This document shows positions 33,270 through 43,619 of a DNA stretch of 64,000 nucleotides, in pieces. The notes below the pieces were generated by a model, which saw nothing but the letters and a program-made list of their open reading frames with translations, searched no databases and was not told where the DNA came from. The DNA lies in assembly GCF_000340215.1 (NCBI RefSeq), contig NW_006921535.1, positions 5,201,528 to 5,265,527 of the forward strand. The letters are read 5' to 3'. This stretch comes from Pseudocercospora fijiensis CIRAD86 (lineage: Eukaryota; Ascomycota; Dothideomycetes; Mycosphaerellales; Mycosphaerellaceae). Within the stretch, counting starts at the first letter, position 1. Each line of letters starts with the position of its first letter. The translations under genes and the position numbers were made by a program.

Positions 33270-36151
33270 ATGGCGCAGTGTCTCGATCGAATCGATCCAG
33301 AAAGAGCTTTGTTGAGAGAGGCACCTCATTGCGGAAGAGCTCCACTTCTGTCGAAGTGCGAATGGAAACAACACGTCGTACAGCCGGACAGTGTCGAAAT
33401 ACACGAACGACTTGGATATCACGAACTTGGTCAGAGCTCAAGCCCGAAGTCCCCATCCAGCTCTGAGCTCTCGTCACCGATTCCTGACTCTCTAATTCGT
33501 CAAGCCGAGATTGTCCTGCAAGAGCGTCTTCGCCACAAGACTGCTGAGGATTCGAAAAAAGAGATCCTCCTGGATCTCTACGGTCAGTACACGACAATCA
33601 CAACAGCAATGAGCAAAGCTCGATCTTCTGCAAGCACGACCTGGGACAGTGGGTACGGCGGGAGTGCTTCCTCGACTATTGATGGAGGTCTCCATCCTGA
33701 CCTGCCAGCTGGAGAAGAACGAGATGGAGACCAGTACCCTGAGCCTACTGTGCGACATCCTGGTCTAAAGTTAGAGCGAAGCGGCGAGCAACTACTATGC
33801 CTGTTTCACGTCGGTGACCCCTCGCGATATGCAGGCGACACAGGGCGATATAAATATATCTCGCATCTCTTGTCAGTACTCAACGCTAACATTCAGAGAT
33901 GAAGACATGCGATACTGACTACAGCTCCAGACGTCACATGCAGAGCCATGACTTTTATGCTTGCGGGAAATGTATTACTCGATTTGATAGTAGAGCCGAC
34001 TTGGATGATCATCGTAACCGTTGGCCGTGCCTCAAGACTTGCAAACGCTCTGTCTGCCGCCGCCATCATCCACGGGGACTTGAAGCTCCGACTACCTGCG
34101 AGTGTCTGGTCACGCCACTCGAAAGATGGAATGCTTTGTTCCATCTAGCCTTCCCTGATCAGAGGAGAGCTGGCTCGAATGAAGATCGTTCCTATGTCTT
34201 TGCTCCAGAAGACCCAGCACAGCAGCAGCCAATCCACCTAGAACATGACATCACCTTTTCAGATGATTATCTCACTGACTTCATACGAGAATCTGATATT
34301 GGTCTAGCATCTAGGGAGACCATCAACTCAATATCACCACCTACACCTTCCAACTATGATTCTGTCTGGAGCGGCAACATGAATTCAACGAATCCATATG
34401 GACCTGACAAGACCACCAACTCTGGCCTGACCTCACAGCATGCCATCTCCGTCATTCTAGAAAACCTGCAACAAATAATTCAAGTCAGGGGCTCTTTACA
34501 ACGCGATATGTCGACATCGACAGACTGGTCGTTCTGGAGTAATATGTCTCATCATGTAATGAGACTGGAGCAGCTTCTACTTGAACCACGCCCCAGGTTT
34601 GATCTAGCATGGACAGCAAAGGAAGAAAACTCAAGCCAGGGGCCGAGCCTGCTAGCAGATACTGCCATGGTGACACATCCAGAATCAATGTTTATAGAAA
34701 CTGACACGAGTGTTGACACAAAGCAAGAAATCTTTGAGAAGAATACAACAGGATCCTCGTTCGGAGCTCAGCAAGACGAGCCGAAGTGCCTTGTATGTGG
34801 GCAAAGTCTTGGTGTGAACAGCATCAAGCAACACGTCAACGGCCCCGGAAACTTTGCTTGTCGCAAAGGGTATCTGACGCTTTCTCGGAATGTGCAGAAT
34901 CGGGTCTCAGAGCTTCTTCGTACCCGTTGCCGTGAGCAGGACAGATCAATCTCCTGGACGCAGTCATCCGATGAACATTCCATGGAGGACGAAACTTCCG
35001 AAGGTGATGCACATGAAGAGTCTGAGGAAGAGAAGGAAGCGTTGCCAGTCAGAATTGACATAACATCACATGCAAATTCGCACACCCACGACCAGTCACC
35101 ACAAGATGCTCAGGAATCACATAAGTCCTCTGATTCTGCAGACGCAATGGAAGCTACCGGCTCTACGCCTTGTTCATCGAACCTTCTAAGTCTTTCGCAC
35201 CATGATTCGGCCGCAAACGGCGGGACAACGCAACTGGTCAAGAGCAGGAAAAGGAAGAAGAGCGGCGATGACGAAGGCATACGCTGCATCTGCTGTTATC
35301 ACGAAGGAATAGACGGTCTTCGTTATGAAAGTCTTGCCGCTATGCAGTAGGTACTTACTCTCCCTTACAAGACTGCTTGCTGACCCGTGCCCATTAGCCG
35401 CCATGTTCAATCCCATCACAACAAATATATATGTCAGAAATGCTTTACTGTACTGGATGACGACGAGCAATATCAGGAGCACGTGGATTATGGCAAAGAC
35501 CCATGCTCGAAGCCCTGTCGAACGCGGTCTTGTCGGCGACAAGTTCGTGGATCCTGCAAGTGGATGTGGCTCTCCGAGCCTTGCGTCCACCTTAAGGACA
35601 GAGACGAGCAATGGTGGGCAGCTTACAACGTCCTGTACAACCCTGGCGCGGAACAAGCTTCGAAACAGGGCCGTATCGACTTCAACGACATGCCAGACTG
35701 GGATGCTATACCTCTAGAAAATATCCCAGTAGCGTACGATCTGGTCGTCATGGCAGAAAAAGATGCGAGGATCGCGGAGCTCGAGCAGAACTTGAAGACG
35801 ACCACCGAAAACATACAGAGAGCTCAACAGGACCTTGATGCTGCCACACAGAGCCTACAAGATATGACCACAAAGTCACAGAGCCAGCAAGATCTTCTGT
35901 ATACACTTTGGCAGAGAATTTGTGCATCGGGATGTACCGATACCTACCTGCGCGGTATGGTCCAGAGAACGGCACCAGAGCTGCTCGATCTGAATGAGCA
36001 AGACAACTGCAAGACCACGAGATGGAAGGGCAAGCAGGCAGCAGCAATCGGGCCTGTAATACCGAACGACGAACACACTTTCGTACTTGATTCGACTTTG
36101 AGCGGGGTGGAAGAGTCTCCTGGAGACTCCGGCATATGGCCAGATCTGTAG
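33270..36151 (+). CDS. Large fungal Cys/His-module protein (923 aa, two introns)
   Basis: Exons 33,270-33,871, 33,931-35,346 and 35,398-36,151; 924 codons in total. Intron 1 (59 bp, gtcagt...ctccag) changes the frame correctly and joins SHLL to RHMQSH. Intron 2 (51 bp, gtaggt...cattag) removes an in-frame stop and joins AAMH to RHVQSH. A Cys/His module appears twice: residues about 177-255 (CLFHVGDPSRYAG, RHMQSHDFYACGKC, then C-x3-C-x4-C) and about 651-735 (CICCYHEGIDG, RHVQSHHNKYICQKC, then C-x3-C-x4-C). A smaller KCLVCGQ...H...C unit lies near 486. A Glu/Gln-rich coiled coil covers about 789-840. The central part is Ser/Glu-rich. Such proteins are common in filamentous fungi and may bind nucleic acid; the function is unknown. 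An in-frame stop precedes the chosen ATG. Confidence 0.8.
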
Positions 36152-37853
36152 CTGATTCGACAAAGCATGGACAAGCTGGTTGATTCTCGTGTGTATCTTG
36201 AACGGCGGACCGTTACCCTACCTTGGCTACCAAACTTGCCAAGATCATGCGTAGCCACATAGTTGACACCCGCTGAGCCTCTCGAGACTCACAGACAGAA
36301 GAGGAAGACCGCCAAAATTATAGAGGTTCAAGTCTGTTCCATGCCAGACAGCAAAGGCTCATGAAAGCCTAGCGTAGTTGCATGCCAAAACAGGACATAC
36401 TTAGCAGCCACTGCCAATACCATACATGTCTCTCGTTTGGGTAGAGCTCCACTAAACTACCTTCTACCTGCGTGGCGCCGCATGATAGCCTCAGACAAAC
36501 TCATAGCTGCATTTATCCAACGTAGCGGTCTCATGGCATCCCTCCACATCCTCATCAACATCCCAACCAGAACTCTACATGCACTGGACGAAATCCAACG
36601 CTCACTGCCCAAATTCGACGCCCCCCTCCCGTCCTCGTCTATCGAAACGTATGACCAGCAGACCACAGCTTAGAATCCACAACTAAAACTGTCATTTCGA
36701 AACAAATCATTAATTGGATCAAAGATCTTCGCTCATTTCCGTACCTACTAACCACGCTTCCCAGATCCGGTCTCAGGTATAGTTTCGATGGGCCTTTTCC
36801 GTAGATATAAAGATATATAGAAGTTGAAGCAGCAGCATACTCGCATTAGGAACAAAATGAAAAACCAAAACCCCACATCACCTCAACCATCATACCCAAC
36901 ATCAGGATCCCCCATCCTATCGACCGTATAAGGTAGGTACTCTCTCCAACACAAACCCACTCTCTTCGAACACATCTCAACTCAAGCCTCATACATAACC
37001 TCCAATTCCACAAAAGAAGCCTCCACAACTCTTCCCACGCGAGCCTCCCCCAATCCCTCGTTCTTCCCCCTCGTGAACATACCTTGAATCTGCACATCCC
37101 GGAATCCTCCTTACAGACTTTCTCCCTTTCCCTAGTGCTTCGAATTTCATCTTCACAGTTCTACCTTACGCATAACGATTGAAGTACCGCAGTCATGCCA
37201 AATCTGTCGGCTAGACAAGCACCTATAAGTCCTAGGATAGATTTTCGGGTAATTCAGGGTGAGAGGTCATGCAGTCGTAGGTAGATTTATTAAGTGGCGG
37301 ATGTATGTTAGTAGGGAAGGCGTCGAGGCTTGCTATGATTTACAATGCTAGTAATGAGTGGTGAATGCAAGTGTGTTACTGTGCTCGTGGCAGCTCATTC
37401 GTATCTGATCCCTTGTCCAACGCCATGACTAAGTTCCATGACTATGGGCGTGTTGAATAGACCTAGCTTGGCTGTGAGCAAGATCAGCTTTTTCCAAACG
37501 CTTACCTCACCTGTGCTGTAATGGAAGAGTAGCCAGCTCTTATCTCGTGCTGTTCTGAGCAACATCTGCTTTGAATAGGATATTGCCGGTCATCTACCTC
37601 TCTATGCGGCACCCATGCCAAACCCTCTCACGACCACAGCTCCCCATCTCCTCCTATCTCGCCTTCCCATACCCCTAAAACCCTCCATCTCTCCACCGCC
37701 CAACAAGAACAAGCTCCCCTCCCCTCCACCCCCTCTCCAAAACCCCCCTACCCCTAAAAATTCCATTAGCCACAACTACCCATCATACATCCCACCCTCT
37801 TATAAGCCCCCATCCTTCCTTACCTGTTCTCCCCCACCCCTTTTTACAAGTCC
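36152..37853. other. Intergenic region with C-rich tract
   Basis: 1.7 kb without a convincing gene. A frame at 36,482-36,673 (plus) has no features. From about 37,620 to 37,860 the plus strand is strongly C/T-biased with many CCC and CCT runs, giving a long Pro/Ser frame that is best taken as low complexity. This tract lies downstream of the small secreted protein gene. Confidence 0.5.
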
Positions 37854-38078
37854 CTAATTCCCCCGATTGTCCCCCCGAGTATAATCATTCCCCGATTTAG
37901 CCTGAGGGTGACAATTCGAAATACTCGATCCCTTATTAGAGCAAGGGATGCCACCTCTTTTCATAGCGCCCTCTGAGATAACTGCAAGAGTAGCGGGATC
38001 AGGAACGGGGACGGGGAGGCTGTAGATTGTGGTGGCGGTGGAGAGGACGAGGGCGAGGGTTAGGGTGGTGAGGTGCAT
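37854..38078 (-). CDS. Small secreted RALF-like peptide (74 aa)
   Basis: The 74-residue product begins with a typical signal peptide (MHLTTLTLALVLSTATTIYS), likely cleaved before LPVPVP. After a short propeptide the sequence ISEGAMKRGGIPCSNKG and then SSISNC follows the plant RALF pattern: an I-S-x-G-A-L/M stretch, then Pro-Cys-Ser, a Gly, and an Asn-Cys with exactly nine residues between the cysteines (Cys46, Cys56). The later NDYTRG matches the RALF NPYxRGC block, but Asp replaces the third Cys and the fourth is absent. RALF peptides bind FERONIA-type receptors in plants and alkalinise the apoplast; homologues are known in plant-associated fungi such as Fusarium oxysporum. Here it would be a secreted host-mimicking signal. 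A six-G run just after the TRG codons may have caused a 3' frameshift. No intron is needed. Confidence 0.8.
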   Translation of the reverse strand: MHLTTLTLALVLSTATTIYSLPVPVPDPATLAVISEGAMKRGGIPCSNKGSSISNCHPQAKSGNDYTRGDNRGN

Positions 38079-38509
38079 GGTGTGATATCCGGTGTGGAGA
38101 GGTGGAGAGGTGGTGGGTAGATTGTGATTTGGGAAGAAGAGGGGGAATGGGATAGGTATTTGTATTTCGATCCGTTGGAATTTTGGTTTAGAGGAGAGCG
38201 CTTCGCTGTCCGTTATGTTTCAGGAGGTCGAGGGACAAGTCCTGCTATAGTGCTCTTGAGAGGCTAGATTGTCTAGTTTGAAGACTAAGATCTCTGTACG
38301 GAGTGTGGAACGTGTGCAGCTACCGTTTCGTGTGGACATCCGTTCGTTAGCGCCTTTTCCAATTCGTCCCTTCAGCGTGCGGGAAAGCTGGATTCGCCGA
38401 GAGGATAGCGCCAACAAAAGGAAGGGAGAACGAAAGGATGGTTAGATACGTTGCGCATAGTTACTAAACGCGGATCGTCGATTCCAAGCTCCGCTCTTCG
38501 TTCAAACCC
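38079..38509. other. Upstream region of the RALF-like gene
   Basis: Contains gga-rich purine repeats (38,086-38,115) close to the start of the RALF-like gene and no supported gene. A 65-codon minus-strand frame at 38,220-38,417 has no features. Confidence 0.45.
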
Positions 38510-38956
38510 ATGAAAGTGCAGGGATATCAAAACATCCACTGTCACTCTAATGGGTCCAGACTCTTGTATTCAATTCCAGCAAAGAGCGATTTCATACTTC
38601 TCAATTGCTTAGTAAGCAAGACTGAAGCGTTGCTTTACGAGGCTGCGTTAAGCTACAGTGAGGCCACTTTGGTCGCTTTCCGGAAAGACAAGCGAGGCTC
38701 TTCCTTTCACGTTCAACGTCCGACGTTGGTTTTCGACAGCCTCGTGGCAGTCATTGCCGCCGAATTTATTATCCGAAGCCAAGGATACCGAAGCTCGCCG
38801 TACCCGATCCAGAGCAGGAGCTTGTTTTGGTTGAGATCGATCCTGCTACTGTCATATGCTATGCCGCTTGGGTTTATGCCACGAGCTACGATTTTCTGCA
38901 TCAACGATGTCCTCTCGATTGGCTGGGATCTGGAAGAGCCCTGCCGGTCCGGCTAA
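38510..38956 (+). CDS. Doubtful ORF, hypothetical protein (148 aa)
   Basis: An ATG-started frame of 149 codons with two moderately hydrophobic stretches (VFDSLVAVIAAEFII and LRSILLLSYAMPLGF) that could be membrane segments. I see no known motif, no signal peptide and no intron structure, and a shorter frame overlaps on the other strand. It is listed because it is the longest frame between the RALF-like and Bax-inhibitor genes. Confidence 0.25.
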   Translation: MKVQGYQNIHCHSNGSRLLYSIPAKSDFILLNCLVSKTEALLYEAALSYSEATLVAFRKDKRGSSFHVQRPTLVFDSLVAVIAAEFIIRSQGYRSSPYPIQSRSLFWLRSILLLSYAMPLGFMPRATIFCINDVLSIGWDLEEPCRSG

Positions 38957-39758
38957 TGTGTGCAAGGAGGATTTCGTGATTCCAGCTTCTCGTTAGTGCC
39001 AGCTCTCGGCGAATACGATTTTCCTTTTTCCTTCACGGACAAATCAAAGAAGCCTCTAACGAAAAGCTGAAAACACGAAACTCTCCTTGCACACGTTATC
39101 TGTTGCACACCTTGGGTGGCATGAGTATTGTCCGCGCGAGGATTTGTGTACTGTGGCACAGTCGTTTCTTGCTTGGGTAAGACTTCGTTAACGCTGAAAG
39201 CTTTCGAATAGATGAGGCCGTCACACTACGTCCACTTGATATGTCCATCACCATCAGAGGTGACGATCCAAGTAGTTCTGCATGCCAGGCAAGCCGTAGA
39301 GCTCCAGCGAGCGTTTGCCTTTGTATTCAGCTGCAGCCAAACGCGTCGTCCCAAGCCCAGACATGGCTTCTAGCCGAGCTGAAATGGAAGCTTGGGGATT
39401 GTCCAGATCGCGAGGTATGAACGGGCGAGGAATGGACCGCCGATTTACTCACCGCCCGAAGATGCCCTATCTGCCATGCATGCAGGATCTCGAGGGTCGG
39501 AGAGGTGGAGTGTCATGTGGGTGTCTACCGTCAATGGCTAACGCAGCAGGAGCAGAGAAGGTGAGGTGAGAGACAGTCGAACTTCACTTGCATTCCATCA
39601 AAGTCTTGGCATCAAGAATCTCGAGCCGCTGATTGGGTGGCGGGCGGGCAGCGGAGCGAAAGTGCCAGAAAGCCGATCGGTCTATGGTGACGTCGAAGCT
39701 CGAAGTTCGCCTTCATCTTCTCTTCTCTCCATCAACTCGATCATCACCAATACCAGAA
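38957..39758. other. Promoter-side intergenic region
   Basis: No supported gene. Frames at 39,315-39,569 and from 39,566 run into the start of the next gene in other phases and lack features. It probably holds the promoter of the Bax-inhibitor-type gene. Confidence 0.5.
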
Positions 39759-40861
39759 ATGGCGACCTTAATGCGACGGCCCTTCGCGGTCGCATCAATC
39801 CTCGCCCGCGAACTCCCACACACCTCACGAACGGCCTTCCGAAGCTTCCAAACCTCGACCCGCCAACCCATCCAGCACAGCATCTTCAAGCAACGCACCG
39901 CCACCGCCTTCTCGACCCAGCAACAGACCATCTTCAAGCAAACCTTCCGACAACATGCGAGAGCCTACCAAACCTCCGCGCCCCAGAACCCTCTGGCACA
40001 AGGAAATCTCACGCAGCGACTGATCTGTACGTCCCAAACCAACATCCCCCAACCTCCATCTCCCTCGCTCCTAACTGACATTCCCCCCTCCCAGACGGCG
40101 GCGCCATCTTCGGCGGCACCCTCCTCGCCATAAACCTCATCTTCAACCGCGAAACGCGCGAAGACGGCGGCATGCCTCCTTACGAACGCTCCTACCTCAA
40201 CGAAACCTTCCTGCACACAGGGCTCGGAATCGGAATCATCGGAATCGCCGCACGAGCGCTGCACATGAACGGCTGGTCATATCGTTTGATGACGGCAAAC
40301 CCTTGGTTGGTGTTAGGAATCGGACTCGTGGGCTCAATTGGAACGATGATGGGCTGCCACGCCACACCGCCGGAAAACTATGTGTTGAAATATGGATTGT
40401 GGGCGGGGTTTAATTTGACGCAAGCAGCGCTGCTTTCTCCCATGTTGTTCTTCTCCCCTGCGATCCTGGCGAGAGCTGGCCTTTACACTGTGGGCATGAT
40501 GGGGAGCATTGCGTTTGTGGGTGCTACGGCGAAGCAAGAGAAGTATTTGTATCTCGGCGGACCGCTGTTGGCGGGTGTGGCGATCGTGGCACTTTCGGGG
40601 CTCGCGCCGCTGGTGCTGCCGGCCACTGCGACGAGGGCGTTGATGTGGACGGAGAATCTCTGGTTGTATGGAGGATTGGCTGTGTTTGGGGGCTTTACGC
40701 TGTACGATACGCAGAAAATTCTGGCGCATGCGCGTATGGCTGAGAGGGGAATGTTTAGGAGGGATGCGGTGAATGAGTCGATTGCGTTGGAGTTGGATTT
40801 CATCAATATTTTTGTTCGGATGGTGCAGATTTTGGCGATGCAGCAGGGGAGGAGGAAGTGA
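39759..40861 (+). CDS. Mitochondrial Bax-inhibitor-1/GHITM family protein (344 aa)
   Basis: Exons 39,759-40,026 and 40,095-40,861. The 68-bp intron (gtacgt, ctaactgac branch, cccag) joins QRLI to YGGAIFGG, giving 345 codons. The first ~70 residues are rich in Arg, Ser, Thr and Gln without acidic residues near the start (MATLMRRPFAVASILAREL), as in a mitochondrial presequence. The remainder has seven or so hydrophobic segments with the family hallmarks: YLNETFLHTGLGIG at the start, LTQAALLSPMLF, VGATAKQEKYLYLGGPL in the middle, and GGFTLYDTQKIL with ALELDFINIFVRMVQIL at the end. This fits the GHITM/MICS1 branch of the BI-1 family in the mitochondrial inner membrane, linked to cristae and ion handling. 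Both ends look complete. Confidence 0.9.
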
Positions 40862-43593
40862 GGAGGAAGAGACGGATTGTGAGGATTAGCGGCATCACGA
40901 CTATTACACGCGTTCATCAAGGAAGGACTGGCGTTCAATCACCGAAGCACCACAAGGACTTTTACTGTACTGTACTACTCTATCGAGAAACACTTAGCTA
41001 CAGCTAGCTGCTATTTCTCCCCTCCCCTCCCCTCCCCTCCACATACATACGCCTTCACGATCCGATCCGCTTCTACTACTGGTCTGCAGATCTCGGCTCA
41101 CTAACGGAAGGCCGCTTTCAACACGAATAATGTGGCTGGGTGGAGCGACTTCGAGGCAAGACTGTTGGTTGAAAGAAATTCTGGTGCGCTGCAGAATCAT
41201 GCTGGTCGACGTGGTCGTCACATGCTCTGCCTCGGATTCTCTGCTATGGATAAAGGGGGGGCTTCACATCTCGGTAAGCTAAGGGTTGTCTGCAGAATGG
41301 GCATGAATCATGTGTGGCAGAGACATATGTGTTGTATATTGTAAAAAGTATTCTGGGCCGTAGCGGTGGGTTGGGTACATGCAGGAGAGTACTGTATGTA
41401 TGGATACTGTACCTTGTCTCGCTTCTTGCGCAGCGGGAAAATGCTCCGGTCCGGAAAGCTGCCTGCATTGCAGATCCAACGTGGACTCGACCTTCCGCGC
41501 GTACAGTACTTCATTCTTCCTCTCGCATCGTTTGTGCACAAAGTCTGATTGATGACGTCTTTATCCAAAGTGTGTATTTCTCCGTAGCAGTAACTTGCAT
41601 GAGGTGGCGGCAGGAATATCGATATATGTATCATCGAGGGGAATGCTACGGTACTGTATGTAGCTGGTCGACAGTAATGGTACGTTAGTGGATGCTTGCA
41701 GGTCACTCCCGATGTGGCTGCGAGATTGATGCAACGAGGCGTGCCTGCGAGCGTGTCGTGATGGGTTTGCAGCAATGCTCGAGGAAGATGGCTGTCTGAG
41801 TTGGTACCAGAAGGTAGACCGGTGTAGGATTTGTTTCTGATGGAATAATGACTGCACCTAAGCAGCGTACACTCCAGCCTCCCCTGACAGTCGCGCCGCT
41901 CCTGGCAGATCCTTGAGCTGCGAACATGAAGTGGCTGCAGCTACGTAGAACATGCACCTTCGCAGGCTGACCGTAGGTCCTGAAGTCGCTGGCAAGCTAG
42001 TGGGTGTTGACATATGTTTCACCCTTTGTAACAAGTACATCAAAGATCCTGGAAAGGGGTGAGTGTTGACGTTTATTTACGCAGTGTTGAAAGTCGGTGA
42101 GCGATGAAGGGAGATGTCATGGTCGTGGTGAGTCAAGGCCGTTGTGTGAGCCCGTAATGATACGCTGTTGCTGGTCACACAAGGACGGGAGCGAGTGCGC
42201 GCTCGCAGCATGCGTCATGCGCCGCTGCAGAATGGCGCCGTGGCTGGCTCGCTTCCGGAGTCGTACAGAGCCGAGTGTGTGTACTCTCGAGTTGTATCGA
42301 AGAACAGGCCTTACCAGTATGAGTAGCATTCGACCATACTATTCATTTGGAGAATGTGCAGCAGGTTGAAGGAATGCATGGCTTGGAGTATGGTCTTGCC
42401 TCTATCCTGCACGACGTTTGGATGTTCTAATGGCTGTCTGCATATGTTTCAGAACGAATGCTGTAAGACGCTATTAGCAGGAACTGCAAGGTCAGCGCAA
42501 TCCGTCCAAAGATAGCGTCGGCCATGAACATGAACGTGCGACAGCGTAGAAGACAGCGACACGCAGCAGCACGACGGAAGCTACTGGCTGTCCGCCTTAA
42601 GGCCTCTAGTACCGGTAGACCAATGTCGATGTCGTCGGGTGGGTGAATGAAGTGCCGTTGGATTGAGAGGACGTGAGACAAGCGAGAAGTATCTGAAGCG
42701 CGACGTTGAAGCTCCTTCATTTGTCCGTAGAGACCAAGACTAGACGGCAGCTTGCGGGTGACTGCATTCCTGAGTATGCAATGGTAACCTAGAGCTGTGA
42801 GGGCTGGCGATATGCTGGATCTCGTTTTGTTAGTGAATGCACTTGAGTCGTCGTGCTGACCACCTTGTGCTGGTCCCCAAGAGGCAGCTAGAGCAGGACC
42901 ATCACAGCAAAAGGGTGTCGCATGCGAACAAGTTCTGGTAGCGAGACGTTGTCCACGGAGGTTCGTTGCTGCAACGTTGGACGATGGAGGCCTGAGACCA
43001 GCGCTTTGCCAGATTTGGGAGTGTCTGCGCCGACATGGATGGGCTTCGATTCGCTCTCAATATCAGATCCGCGGCGGACACCAGCGGCTGCTCGAATTTG
43101 CGACAAGTGCGTGGTAGACTACTGCCGGTGTGGAAATTCGACAACACATATCGACTGCGCGTTGGAGGCACGGCAAGACGTCGCGTGCGATCGAATGCTC
43201 TGGGCGACCATGGGACACTCGCTCTATTCTAGCGTGTGGTATGCATGGTGAACTGAATGCCGTGGCCTCCGTCCAAATGCAGTAGGCGCCGATGCAGACT
43301 GCAGGTTCGTGCAGAGCTTCGCCCAAGACGGACCTCGCGATGCCGATGCCACAGAGTGCCGAGTGCCAGAGACCGCCCGCTCCCGCTGCAGCAGAGCCCG
43401 ATTCTGTACCGTACAGACAGCATTGTACCTGGAGGCACGATTCAGGAGAAACGAGAACCAGAAGCAAGTGAGGTGTGTGTGGAGGCTGAGACATCACCAG
43501 CCCGGGGCCGGGCCCGGGGCAAGCATGGCAGGCATCTCACCTCGACATCGCATCACTAGGCTATATGTACAGTTGGTTGGGTTGGTTGGTTGG
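40862..43593. other. 2.7 kb at the island edge without a convincing gene
   Basis: Many overlapping frames of 60-155 codons occur on both strands, none with a start, intron or domain pattern that stands out. Notable items are a CCCCT microsatellite, a GC-rich palindromic patch at 43,500-43,520 (ccgggcccgg with flanking cccgggg copies), frequent tactgta phrases near 41,390-41,660, and a TTGG tract at the right edge. Composition is not RIP-like. It may hold regulatory sequence, non-coding RNA or old coding remnants. Confidence 0.45.
41017..41040 (+). repeat. CCCCT microsatellite
   Basis: Four to five uninterrupted units of cccct, about 150 bp after the Bax-inhibitor-type gene. Confidence 0.9.
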
Positions 43594-43618
43594 TATGTTA
43601 TTTGAAGCCTATTTGAAG
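43572..43618 (+). repeat. TTGG tract and doubled tatttgaag at LINE 3' edge
   Basis: A ttgg simple repeat (43,572-43,593) is followed by two copies of tatttgaag (43,599-43,607 and 43,610-43,618). RIP-type sequence begins immediately after. Seen from the minus strand this is the position of the 3' end of the LINE, so these repeats may be its tail; they could also be the pre-insertion site. Confidence 0.5.
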
Positions 43619-43619
43619 A

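Noticed and set aside
33872..33897. A 26-bp intron (gtcagt...attcag) in the 923-aa gene
   Set aside because: Too short for a fungal intron and it creates a stop; the 59-bp intron ending at 33,930 uses the same donor, restores the frame and completes the Cys/His module.
37615..37857. 80-codon Pro/Ser frame on the plus strand
   Set aside because: Follows from the C-rich low-complexity tract; no signal peptide or conserved motif, and it abuts the end of the RALF-like gene on the other strand.
41308..43605. Multiple overlapping frames of 90-155 codons on both strands
   Set aside because: They compete with each other in all phases, mostly lack convincing starts or splice sites and show no domain; likely chance frames in a region of moderate GC.
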